Assembly: GCA_002794775.1 (NCBI GenBank)
Contig: NBAY01000001.1
Location: 2,666,001-2,730,000, forward strand
Length of the DNA stretch: 64,000 nucleotides
Source: Porodaedalea pini
Lineage: Eukaryota > Basidiomycota > Agaricomycetes > Hymenochaetales > Hymenochaetaceae
Reading direction: 5' to 3'
Position numbers and translations under genes: made by a program. Below, piece after piece: positions 1 to 10,522 of the stretch (within the stretch, counting starts at the first letter, position 1; each line of letters starts with the position of its first letter). A model generated the notes under the pieces. It had not been told where the DNA came from and did no database searches. It saw only the letters and a list, made by a program, of their open reading frames with translations.

Positions 1-565
1 TTCTTCATTGGGGGAGAAGGCATACCATTGGAAACGCTGCAGAACCAGAAATATCGCGACGTTGTTTCGATTCGTCTGTACTACGACTGGAGCACGTAAG
101 CATACCGGTCCTTCCTTGTCTCCTAGGATAGGTTTACTCACGCTGACTTCCCTTAGCGACGCACTGATGGAGGAGTGTGTCCGAATGCAGCAACAACAGC
201 TGCAGAAAGCGCCGACCGTGAAGAAGCGCGCAAAGACGGTCTATTCGCAGCGTAACCTCGGCACGATCAAGGATAGGAAACGGGAAAAACGGGAGCAGAC
301 GGAGGTGACGAACGGCGAGATGATTATGCGGATTTTGCGTATGCGGTGAGTGTCTGTGCTGGAATTCTGAGAGTAATCATTGTTCACAATTATTGTGCTA
401 CCTAGACCGGGAACGAGTGAGTTTATTGCACAGCAGATGCAAATTATGGCACGGATGCAGGCGGAGCAAGAGAAGCGAGCTCAGGACCGGAGTCGAAGGG
501 AGATCGGGCGGCCGCGGCAGCAGCAGCAACTGAACGTCCCCCCCATCCCTTCGCTGCCTTCATGA
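1..565 (+). CDS. 3' end of an unrecognised protein (partial)
   Basis: Three exons can be read: 1-95, 157-345 and 406-565, joined by 61- and 60-nt GT-AG introns that keep one reading frame to a TGA at 563-565. The 5' end lies outside the window. The visible 147 residues begin with a short ordered stretch (LYYDWST), followed by a basic, Gln-rich tail (MQQQQLQK, a KKRAK patch, RKREKREQ, a second QQQQ run). The tail is probably helical and nuclear in character. I do not recognise the family, so no function is assigned. The frame consistency across two introns makes the gene itself likely. Confidence 0.6.
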
Positions 566-1159
566 CGGACCCTATGATGATTCCTAAAGTACTTTACTCC
601 CGTCTGCCTCCGGCAGAACATTGGATGATACCTTATTTTGAAATGCGTTACCCCATGCCGTTACTTAGTTGTAATTTGATTCGACCTCTCACGCTACTTC
701 GCCTCTGTATGCTTTTTCTCGTGTTGTCTGATTTTGCGAATTACAAGAGAGTACAACGGAGGACAATACGGGGAGCGTTGGCAACGCGCGTCGAAGAACT
801 GCGTGACCGAATTATGTGACTCAGCGCGCGTTGCAGCCGAGTTTTTTTGTTCTCGAGCCACGGCCCACATTGAGGGAAACAACAACGTGTTGGAACAATG
901 GCCCGTAAGCTAAAATCACGCCGTGGCCTGGAAGGACGTGGCTGTCGGGGCCTACTTAATCTGAAGGTGCATGCTTTGTCCCCCATTCCCCTTCATCTCT
1001 CTTTCATCCCCTCACCCGCCCTTTCCTTCAGCGCTTTCGCTTCACGTCTTGGTGCAGGTCCACCTCAATTTCTGGTTTTCAACCTTGCTTGCCTGTTCAA
1101 AGCTTTTCTACATAGTCACACGTCCCTAACATCAGTTCATTGCCGCTTTTGATTGAGAG
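566..1159. other. Intergenic region, no gene seen
   Basis: Short ORFs on both strands lack any recognisable motif. The last 150 bases (about 1000-1150) are CT-rich on the plus strand, as is common just upstream of basidiomycete start codons, so this end probably holds the promoter of the gene starting at 1160. Confidence 0.5.
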
Positions 1160-2329
1160 ATGCTGCCTCCTCGTGCTTGCAAGTGCTGTTCGTTAGATCT
1201 CGCTAACTCATATGCTGATAGATTATATGCAGACATTTTCATCGGTCTGAATGCTATCCGCGCGCTCAGCATCATCGGGCTGTTGCTGGTCTTCTCGAGC
1301 AACATCCTAGTAATGGTTGACGATATCAAAGCCGTCAATAGGTTCACGTCGGCCGTGCAAACAAACAGCACCAATTCTACCTTGACGGACGATATGCTGG
1401 ACTGCGATTACATTGCGTACGTGGATGTGCTATGAATAGCTCTGTAAGCATCTAACTGATGCACGTTTAGGGGAAGCACTGTTCCCAACCAACCCGCAGG
1501 CGTCTTCTGGGCGGTTGTCAACCGTCTCATGATAATCTTCCAGGTCGTTATCCTGATGCTCTCAGAAGTTGGCTGGCCATACAAGTTCTTCGATCACTTC
1601 TTCCCCGTCCTGGGTACAAACTTCGGGCTCGGTGCGATCGGCCTTTTCCAGTGCTTCATCGGTGCTGCTGTTCTCTCACACCATGTCGATGACTTTGCAC
1701 TTGTTTCTGCATTCTTTCTCTTTGCAATCGGGTGCCTCAACATCTTCGTCGTGAGTGTCCCCAACTAATTCTACTAGTTGATGCATAGTCTAATGCATCT
1801 GTTCCGTTTGCAGGGCCTCATCTTTCGCGAGAAGGGGAAGGAGAAGCGTTCTATCATGAGCTGGCGTGCTGAGAAGAAGAAAGGTCTCCTTCCTATGGTG
1901 TCAGACAAGATTGGCGAGCACGCTGGACCTCTACGTCCAATCTTCACAGGCCAGCCTCCGTCTTACATGAGCCGTTCCAGTGCGCATTCAGTCGAAAAGG
2001 ACGCCTTAGAGAGTGCGACGGACGAGAAGAACGGCTTTGGCTTCTCGCAACGCGGTATCGGTTGGGGACGCGCGGGGGAGAAGTTAGCTGCAGGAAAAGG
2101 TGTGTTTCTTTCCTTCGACCACACCTCGAGAACACTGAATTGACGTGGTTTTCTTCCTTGTCACACAGGCCTCTTTATCTCTAAACCAGTAGAAGCTCTC
2201 ACACCGTACGGCCCCGGAGCGCGTGTACCACCTTCGCTCTCCTCGAGGCATACAGCAGATGACGAGCAGCCACAGCACCCAGTTGAGGCGCAACAGCCGA
2301 ACTTCAAGTCTAGCAGCGAGGCTCTCTAA
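1160..2329 (+). CDS. Four-exon fungal multi-pass membrane protein (DUF7598-like)
   Basis: Exons 1160-1416, 1471-1750, 1814-2099 and 2169-2329 give one frame ending in TAA. Hydrophobic segments are visible at about residues 29-52 (IIGLLLVFSSNILVMV), 103-118 (LMIIFQVVILMLSEVG), 129-147 (GLGAIGLFQCFIGAAVLS) and 155-172 (VSAFFLFAIGCLNIFV), giving roughly four membrane helices. A potential N-glycosylated loop (NSTNST) lies between the first two. The hydrophilic C-terminal half is Ser/Pro-rich and probably cytosolic. The layout resembles a basidiomycete family of unknown function that I believe is catalogued as DUF7598; this is from memory. The first 27 residues are Cys-rich and weakly convincing, so an extra 5' intron or a later start is possible. 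Confidence 0.7.
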
Positions 2330-2831
2330 GACTAGACCCGATTTGAATTCGACCCCATGCTATGACCGCCTGCATGTATGATGACGCGATCCAGCGATTC
2401 TCACCCTTACGGTAAACTATGTCGACTATTTTTACGAAAAGCATGCGCTAGCAGCACTGGACCGAAGACCATGATCTTTTCCCCCTTCGATTCTTCCCAA
2501 GTACTATACGGCTTCTGATCCTGCTTATTGGGCATTTGGCACATGCATTCCGTATTATTGCAGGCACTCGCTTAATATGGTGTCTTTTACTTCTTGCACC
2601 AGCTCCTTATCTGCATTCACTCATGGACATATCTGGCATTGTCTCGCACACCCGCACTCGTCTCGCAGTAGATAACTAAGCACAGGCCTAGAGCCTGTTG
2701 TATTGTAGGAATGAACGTCGGAGAATGCCCGGCTTTTCGAATATTACATCTTTCGCAACAAAATTTCGCCTATCCTATAAGACGAAGCATGAGCATTAGG
2801 AATCGACGCGGTACAGGCATTCAAATTTATC
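2330..2831. other. 3' flank before the inverted duplication
   Basis: Downstream flank of the membrane-protein gene. No ORF with a recognisable domain is present. Sequence similarity with the right half of the window stops at about 2832, so this stretch is single-copy here. Confidence 0.5.
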
Positions 2832-3760
2832 GGCCATAAACCATAATCTTTCACGTTTCTTCCATAGTAGGAAAGACCAAAATAGTTCCGGCAAAGTTGT
2901 GCGCTGGGCAGTAAACTCTCTTTCAGGTACTCGAAGTTCTGGAATCTAATGGGCGAAAATTTAGAATTTAGTGTTAAGGAGATGCAGTTATGAATGACGC
3001 TCACATCAGCTTCATCGGCATCCGACTCCTCTTTCACCTTATCCAAGCGACTTTTTGGCTTCCGTGAAGGTTTAGATATTGTAGCAGATGCTCAGCTGAG
3101 TTTAATAAACGAACTTACCTTGCTCAGCTTGATTCCATCGATGAACTTCATGACACTCCTTGAAGTGGGTGAGAAGCCAGTCCTATGGACCTCGTCTGAG
3201 TAAACTCAAAGTGGAGTTGGGTCCAGTGCGATGCTATCCTTGTCCTTTATCGCCAATATGGCCTTTAAGACTCGGATGAGCCTCTGCATGAAGTCGTGCA
3301 AGTGAAACTCACAACGTTCGCCTGCACTGGTGCCCTTGACGTTGTACCACGGAGTCCGTAAATAGGCTTGCATGTCACCAAGCATTGGAGAAAAGAGTCG
3401 GTTAAATGGGGCCGGATTGGGCGGGCCTGCTTGAAAGACCCTAGATTCGCCCTCACCGACTCGTTTCCCAGCGAGCGCTTTGAACAAAGCGCTTCTCTTT
3501 CGCGCCATCGTATAGTCCTCATCCTTCTCCGAGAGCGGCCGCGTGCGGAGAAAGAATAACACACACGGATAGAAGACAGATTCCGTATCGTGTACGGCAG
3601 ACTGCCTGAATGTCAGTCCGGGTTTATCGCATTCATCAGCAACGTAACTGATGTTCATCTCGAAATTACAGAAATTGTCCCACACATCCTTTTCGTCACG
3701 TTGGTTTTAGTCCATCTTATCAGAGAGGATGTGTCCATTCCGTGATGGGAGCCCGGGAAT
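2832..3760 (-). pseudogene. FunK1-type fungal protein kinase remnant (left copy)
   Basis: An open segment at 3685-3206 contains a pattern typical of the C-lobe of agaricomycete FunK1 kinases: an HDTESVFY motif followed by a hydrophobic helix (CVLFFLRTRP), with downstream exon-like pieces at about 3170-3110 and 3050-2990. No N-lobe, catalytic HRD or DFG motif is present upstream, and stops interrupt the frame just 5' of 3685. The copy is therefore 5'-truncated and probably not an active kinase. The left copy is less damaged than the right one. FunK1 membership is inferred from the motif pattern, not from a search. Confidence 0.5.
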
Positions 3761-5347
3761 GTATATATTTACACGGCATAACTAGCATAAGTCCTTGACG
3801 GTATCTATACTTCCTAAGATATACTTAAGCATCTAGCCACGTCCAAGAACTCGCATCATGGCATTTCTGCAGTATCGACCATATCCCCTCCTCTCGAAGA
3901 GCAAGCAAAGCAAAGAGACAGATTGGCTAAGCTCAAACACGAGTGAACACTCAGAAAAAGTACTCCAAAACAGGCGAATCTATCGTTTCTCTCTGGAGCA
4001 GTGTATTCCTCACGACGTAACTCAAGCTGGCGATGTCGCCCGCTTGCTTTCATCCCTTCAAGTTCCACCTCCCCTTTATTCTTCGTATGGATCTTCACAA
4101 ATATCCTGAAATTCTTGTTTGCCCCTCTCAGCATCGTTGTGAACATTTATTTCATCCAATCGATTAGACCGTTTTTGCTATAGCGTATGTCGCCGCCAAC
4201 ACCGCGGAGTTGAAAGTTGAAGCGACTTTATTCAAGATGAACTAATACATGGAGAAAAGAGATGAAAATAAACAAAATATTGATACACAAATTTTTATCG
4301 GCATACGATATCGACACGCGTGCTCGACGAGATGAGAGAAGATGGTGGAAATGAAGGGAATCCAGTCGCACGCGATATGATGGGAAGGAAGCTACAGTAC
4401 AAGTCGAGGAATATATCGAATGATGGGAAACAGAAAGATACAGGATGAGAAGAATCACGGTCGGGGATGATGCGGGTCTCGAACTTATACAGAAACTCAT
4501 GAAGTAACAAATCGAAGGCGAAGGCTAATAAGGATAGCGATATGCGATAGCCACGACATCCGTGGAGGGTCCGTGATGATAAGGTGTCGTAGGATATGTC
4601 GTGAAGGCGCTGCTGTGCGAGTCGCGAAATGTGTGTCGGATACGGTATATGTGACAATTGCAAATCAATGCGGGATAGGACTGTATTGGACAGGTAAAAG
4701 ACGTCGGGTTTAAGAAGAGATGTGCGAAGGCGAGGTAGTGAGAGTGTTGAGTCATCTGTAAAGTGCAGGGAGATCGCGAAAGCATAGAAGAGGCATCTGA
4801 GGCTGAAAGAGGATCCGAACCAAAAGTGAAGGCGTGTGTGTTCCTGCGATTATTTGTTTATCGTTCATTAGAGTTGCGTCAAGCAGTCGTCAAATTCATG
4901 CAAGCCAATGCGTCAAGCGGAGGAAGGAGGGAAACCAAAGGGGAAGCGTGCCCGTACAGAAACGAATGCCGGCGTGAACGAGGCCAAACACTGTTCCGAT
5001 GCCACCCGTCCCAACATTGAAGGGACAGGGCGACGCTGGATCGCTCTAACCGGCATCTCTTATCTGAGCGGACTCTGACCCCGTCCCAGACGGGGTAGGT
5101 CGCAACAGACAAAGAGTGCCGTGCTAGCGAGAATACAGTGTTCCGACAATGCTTCCTGATTTCGATGGTCGATATGAAGAACGTCCAGTGACTTCGATCA
5201 ACGAAGCGACTGGACAGGAATGAGGGAAGGTAGTGGGCTTGACGGGATTGAGTGCATGAGGTTGACGAGCTAGAAAGGTGCGACGAAAGAAGCTTGATAA
5301 AAGGATAACAGACGAGAACAGAAACACTTGAAAACACGCTTGAGTCT
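3761..5347. other. Non-coding part of the left arm
   Basis: Almost identical to 21070-22660 in reverse orientation. It contains the 3' flank of the 641-aa membrane-protein gene. An 83-codon open frame on the plus strand (3858-4109) is preserved in both arms, but it has no recognisable domain and the surrounding non-coding bases are equally conserved, so I do not call it a gene. Confidence 0.5.
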
Positions 5348-7429
5348 TCACTGGAGGAGCATGACATCCGGAAGCGGATCCATGGGGATGATTCTCATCC
5401 TAGGTGCACTCTCCGCGTGCTCTTCAGAAGCGGCAGCGGCAGCGGCAGCACGCTGAGAGGAAGAAGACGAAGGTCCGGCAACTAATGTCAGGCTCAGTCA
5501 GTTAGACCGAAGGACAGAAAACTCGAAATGTCATACCATTTTCATCGGGATAAGTCTCACGGTTCCTGCTCCTCTGACATCTCGGCCTCCTCCTCTTCTT
5601 CCGACGTACACCTTCCGATGGGTCTACGGCCGCAGCCGAGTCGTCTTCACCAAGTTCAGACATCGCCGGAGGTGGAACGTCTTCTTCCGCGGGACGTACT
5701 TCGCAGTCATCTGTGCCATCCCTCACGTTTGCCAGTATCATTGCATTGATTGCATAGTAAGAGTGCTTGAGTTTCAAGTAGCACAACGCTGTCTCCGATA
5801 ACGGTACGGATGAATGACGGTTCGGAAGAGGATCGGCAGGCTGAGCACCTCTCTTCACACGACTCTCATAGCCTTTCTGCAAGATGTCGAACATCCCGCG
5901 TGGAGACGCTTCCGTAGTCTGAGCAGTAGTCTGAGCAGGTTCCGATTCGATCGTGTCATCTTCTAAGAAGTGAATGGCCTCAGGTTCATCATCTTGTCCG
6001 AGTGGATCGAACTCTGGAGTCGACGGTAGCACGGAGTCGTCAGAGTCGAAGGATGTCATTGAATCTTGAGAGCACGTCGACGAGGACAGGGAAATGTCTG
6101 AAGCCGAAGACGAGGATGATAAACGTGTCGGACTGTCGACAGCCAAAGGCAGAGACATTGTCGAAATCGAGGGCGAAAGCGAAGAGAGCTCAGATGACGT
6201 TGAGGACGACGATGCTTGACTCAGAGCTAGAACCAACGACGAGGAGCTTAAGGAATGAAGTACAGGATGTGGCATGACAGAGCGTTCGGCCACCGGAATG
6301 CCTTCGATGTTGGTACGTTTACAAGTAGTGTACCCGGAGCTGAATGGGCCCTGGATAAACGTGTCAGAGAAGATACGATGGATAACAATGAAAGCAACGC
6401 ACGGCTCGGAAACCATCCCGTTTAGGAATACGCAGATACGACAAGGTAGACCGTAGGACATCCGCTTGGAACACCAGAGTATCGTTCAAGGTGAGGAAGA
6501 GCACGAGCTGTCTGTAGAACGAGCCAATACTAGTGAGAGCGCTCCTGAGCCTCCAAGCTGTTTCCGATTCCGCGAGATCGAGGAAATGACATTCAATCTT
6601 GTGTAAAACATCATCCTAGATAGCGATCAGATGATTGGTCGTGCAGTAAGGGAGGGTCACTCACTATGTTGACACGCGAACACAATCCAATAAGCCAGGC
6701 TATACCAAGGATGAGCTGCCAGGTAGGAATGACATTGACGAGTACGACGACGACGTTGAACAGTCCGACAATGACAATGGAAACGAGAAGTGCATAAGCC
6801 GAGGGAATGGAGCCAAAGACGGTGAGGAGGGCCAAGACACTTCCGAGGAGGACAAGTAGATAGATGTATGAGAAATTGAAGGTAGAATTGTAGACGGGTG
6901 GCACGAAGTCGGTAGGCGAGACAGCGGTAGTCGTTGTATGGAAATGTGAGAAGGGAGTGTTGAGCGTCTCAAGTGAGAGAGGTTCCTCGAAGTACAGGAA
7001 GAGTGCGCTCAGTCTATCGTAGTGTGATGTGCCGCCGTGGTCTGCCGCATTGGCAAGCGATTCGGGGTCTGGATCGGGAGGGTGGAAACAGCGATTGCTG
7101 GAGAGGAGGGAGGAGAGGGGAGATTGGGTGGAAGGGTCGAGTTCGACTGTCACTCCAGATGGACGTAAGCAAACGTTGTGGGAGAAGAGGGAGGAAAGAG
7201 GGGACTGGGTGGCAACGTCGTACTCGGGTGGCACCGCGGCCTGAGGCAGCGCATCGTGTTCAGCATTGAGGAATGCCATACTGACCTTGTCGTAGTTCCA
7301 GGCAGATCGAACTCCAAACGTCATGAGCTCCATGTCGAGCTCTGTGAGCGCGACAGTGGCAGAGTCCGGTGTCGGAATCATGCTCATGATGGTGAGGACG
7401 TGCCGCAGCAATCGCAGACTGTTAAACAT
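5348..7429 (-). CDS. 641-aa membrane protein of unknown function, left copy
   Basis: Exons on the minus strand are 7429-6665, 6615-6403, 6350-5537 and 5481-5348, with introns of 49, 52 and 55 nt, giving 642 codons including TGA. Residues about 175-240 form two or three adjacent membrane helices (YIYLLVLLGSVLALLTVFG, then LLVSIVIVGLFNVVVVLV, then LILGIAWLIGLC). The N-terminal 170 residues contain two near-repeats with the motif TQSPLSSL. The C-terminal half is Ser-rich (runs of SSSSS around residue 360), then acidic, then basic (RRKKRRR). It differs from the right-arm copy at about a dozen residues, with all splice sites conserved, which suggests both copies code for protein. I do not recognise the family. 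Confidence 0.75.
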
Positions 7430-7556
7430 GGTTGCTCGAGGCTGGAGGTGGGCAGGTGGAAAAGTGGGGTGCTGTGGACAATGAGGGGGAGTGCACTCGC
7501 TGGGTGCGGGGGTGGAGGTGGTAATGAAGAACGAGAAGGGAGGCAGAGAGGCGCCC

Positions 7557-7592
7557 TTTATAGTAATGGCTCCACAACGCGTCGCGACGCGT
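7557..7592 (-). promoter_or_regulatory. TATA box and double MCB palindrome upstream of the left membrane-protein gene
   Basis: Reading the minus strand, a TATAAA lies at 7562-7557, about 130 nt before the ATG. Just upstream is a perfect 16-bp palindrome at 7577-7592 made of two ACGCGT boxes around a central CGCG. ACGCGT is the MluI cell-cycle box bound by MBF (Mbp1/Swi6-type) factors in yeasts. Cell-cycle control is an inference. Confidence 0.5.
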
Positions 7593-7619
7593 ATTTATTT
7601 ACATCTATTTGGCGTGGTT

Positions 7620-8772
7620 GTTGTCACGTGCCAGAAGCAACGACGTTGAACGGACAGTCAGCAAAGTCACCAAGGTTTGCAAGGTCAAAAATTTTCCATT
7701 ACTGGCAGAACAGCACTTGGTAATGCCCCTCACACAGGACGAGAACACGGCCAAAGAGGGCCATGACAACCTATAAAACATTTCCAAGCATGGGATAAAC
7801 CAACCTGGATAAAGCAAACTGAAAAGGAAGCTCCTAGAAATGCGAAAGGGAACGAGCAGACATCGCGCACAACACACTCTTGATACGAATACAGAGAGAA
7901 AATCTTTGAATATTGCTGATCAGGTTATGTTCTAAGTTATGCCAAACAAAGCACCAAGATCGAGTCTGATGAGAACTTCTCCGAGTTTTATGTGCTGTAC
8001 AGGAACACATCCTGGACCTTTTCATCCAGAATTCCTGGCCACAGCCTTCATTCCGCTCTGCACGCTCGCATGCATGAATCACGGACGCTGGGAGACTGCG
8101 ATTTCCTAGGCCAGTCTACGCCTTTGCACACCTTTGAAAAAGCTCCAGCCTTGACATTTCCTGACGCGACAGAGATTCGCGAAGATTTTAACAGCGAGAG
8201 AGAACAGTGGCATCAATACCTTTCAGATTGCTGAGTTGTCCTCCGATGGATACTCCGATGTCTGCGAAACCCGCATCAAATCCTGCTTCCAGTACATACC
8301 TCATCAGCTGAGCTGCATTATCAGATTATGCTTAATATACTGATCAACTTGGTCAATGCGTTATTCAGTTGTAGACTACTTGGTGACGAACTCACAATAT
8401 TTATAGGTCATTCCTGCTTGTTCTCTGCATTCAGTTTATAATCCAAGAAAAAACGAGTTTCCTTCTAGTGGCTCGAGATCACTTCTCTCGCTACCAGTGA
8501 TATCGTAGACCTTCATTGTGTGGAATTGTGGAATTGAGAGACTTTAGCCGCGCTTTTGCGGAAGACCGTTCACTAGTGTTCAGAGTTGAGTGACTCGAAA
8601 GGTTGACTCAAAAGCCAAATGACAAGTGATTATAAATGGGGTTTTCTCACGACCCTGTGCGCTTTCGTTGCTCGACGTCGAACCCAACCTTCTGCACCGT
8701 AGACTCATTTCTTTACAACCTATCAGACTGATACGTTGTGGATACTCAACGAAGTTTCCACCCTCACCCACC
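7620..8772. other. Intergenic region between left arm and phosphatase gene
   Basis: No convincing ORF, RNA gene or repeat. It should contain the divergent promoters of the left-arm membrane protein and of the phosphatase gene at 8773. The last 100 bases are pyrimidine-rich before the ATG. Confidence 0.5.
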
Positions 8773-10105
8773 ATGCCCGCTTTCGACCCCGATCGGTGGA
8801 TCGCGCAGCTCATGGCGTGCCAGCATCTACCCGAGAACGACATGAAGCTGCTCTGCGACCGCGTGCGTGCGATCCTGCTCGAGGAGTCCAACATCCAGCC
8901 TGTCGCGAGCCCTGTTACGATCTGCGGTGACATCCACGGTCAATTTTGGGACCTGCTCGAGCTCCTACGGAAGGGCGGCACGGTCCCCGAGACGAGCTAT
9001 ATTTTCATGGCGAGTAGGTGCTCCGTTCGTGTGGAAATGAGCGCTGTGCTAAAGTTTCTTTGAATTATGTACTGATAGGGCGACTTTGTGGATCGTGGGT
9101 TTTACAGTCTGGAGACGGTGTCGTTGCTCCTTGCGTTGAAGGCACGGTACGTCCAGGAAAGCGGAATATATGCGACCGGAATTTGTCTGACCATCCTGGT
9201 CAGATATCCTGACAAGGTGACGCTGCTGCGGGGGAATCATGAAAGCCGGCAGATCACGCAGGTATACGGTTTCTATGGTCAGCGCCTCACTCCCTCTATG
9301 TGTATTACTCACTCATTGAGAATATTCAGATGAGTGCCAGCAGAAGTACGGCAGCGCAACAGTATGGAAGGCATGCTGCAGTGTATTTGACTACTTGAAT
9401 CTTGCGGCTGTGAGCATATTTATTTAGCGTAAATAATGCGGGCTTGACCTCAGTTGTGTGTAGATTATCGACGGCGAGACGCTATGTGTACACGGAGGCT
9501 TGTCGCCTGATATTCGAACGCTGGATCAGATCCGCCTTTTATCACGAGCTCAGGAGATTCCGCACGAGGGTGCCTTCTGCGGTACGCCTACTTCCCGGTG
9601 GTAAAGCCTCCCAATAAATCATATCCTGAATTTGTTGCAGATTTGATGTGGTCGGACCCAGATGATATCGAGAACTGGGCTGTAAGTCCGCGAGGTGCCG
9701 GCTGGTTATTTGGAGGGAACGTCACCCAAGAAGTGAGCTTTCCTCTTCCATCCTTTAACCAAAGCACATGATTATCTCAATGATTCCTGCAGTTTAACCA
9801 CGTCAACTCTCTACGGCTTATCGCACGTGCACATCAGCTTGTTCAGGAAGGATACAAATTCATGTTCGACGAGCAACTCGTCACGGTGTGGTCCGCGCCG
9901 AACTACTGCTACCGCTGCGGAAATCTCGCATCGATACTCACGATCGGCGAAAACGGGAGCCGGTCGTTTACGGTGTTTGGGGCTGCGGAGGAGAATGCGC
10001 GTGACGAGACGATGCTGAATGGACGGAAGGTGCGCTCCTTTTTATTTCCGAGAGTAGGTTTGCTGACGGAAGACGTTGTAGAACAATATGCAGTACTTCG
10101 TCTGA
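8773..10105 (+). CDS. ppg1: PP2A-like Ser/Thr protein phosphatase catalytic subunit (Ppg1-type)
   Basis: Eight exons: 8773-9009, 9079-9146, 9204-9277, 9330-9409, 9464-9581, 9641-9732, 9793-10029 and 10082-10105, giving 309 aa, the usual PPP-family length. All metal-binding and catalytic motifs are present: GDIHGQ, GDFVDRG, LRGNHE, the HGGLSP loop and [11 protein letters not shown]. The enzyme removes phosphate from Ser/Thr with a two-metal centre in cytosol and nucleus. Within the PP2A/PP4/PP6/Ppg1 group the sequence looks nearest Ppg1 or PP6; the exact subfamily is uncertain. The C-terminus ends YFV instead of the YFL that PP2A-type enzymes carboxymethylate. The first intron is GC-AG, which is needed to keep the GDFVDRG motif in frame. 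Confidence 0.9.
9010..9078 (+). other. GC-AG intron in the phosphatase gene
   Basis: The donor reads ATG|GCGAGT and the acceptor GATAG|GGC. Only this choice joins FM to GDFVDRG, an almost invariant metal-binding motif. The nearby GT at 9016 would shift the frame out of the motif. Confidence 0.8.
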
Positions 10106-10522
10106 GGGGCTCGTTGGGTCTGTTATGTATTTGTACGATTAATACCAGTTACTTCACGCCTCCTCCGGCAGCACTTCCGACTTGTTATTCTTTCTCTTTG
10201 TCGCATATGATTGTCCATAACGGCCTGAACAGTTCTAAAACCTTCATCTCTTCCTTGAGCATCCGATATGAATTCAACACAGTAGCATCGAACGTTCGAA
10301 GAATATCGATGTGGTTGGAAAAACTTCGGTGCCAGCGTTGGGTAGCAGTAGTGACTGAGTAGTCGCGGACTTTGAGCTCGAGTAAGATCTAGAACTATAT
10401 ATCATCACAGCGTCATGCAGTGCCTATATGCGCGTACCACCCTCCTCCCTCCCTCGATCTAACCGCTATCTCCCATCCCATCTTCCTCGTCGTGTCCGCC
10501 CTCCTCGTCACTGTCGTCAACG
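10106..10522. other. Spacer between phosphatase and Tps-like gene
   Basis: 3' flank of the phosphatase and promoter of the downstream gene on the same strand. The last 80 bases are C/T-rich. No other feature seen. Confidence 0.5.

Larger units (their letters stand above)
2832..7619 (-). repeat. Left arm of a long inverted duplication
   Basis: The reverse complement of this segment reappears at 18800-23573. The inner part (about 3730-7619) matches almost base for base, including introns, flanks and the promoter. The outer kinase-remnant part (2832-3730) is clearly more diverged, with substitutions and indels. The inner edge is sharp: both copies share the sequence up to the ACCACGCC bases beyond the MluI-site palindrome, then differ completely. 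I see no terminal repeats, transposase or target-site duplication, so it looks like a segmental duplication rather than a transposon. Confidence 0.9.

Noticed and set aside
3858..4109. 83-codon ORF, identical in both arms (MAFLQYRPYPLL...)
   Set aside because: The whole surrounding non-coding sequence is equally conserved, so identity gives no evidence of coding; no domain or splice support.
4228..5367. Ser/Tyr-rich minus-strand ORFs in the left arm
   Set aside because: Low-complexity translation of a pyrimidine-rich 3' flank; stops and frames vary between the arms.
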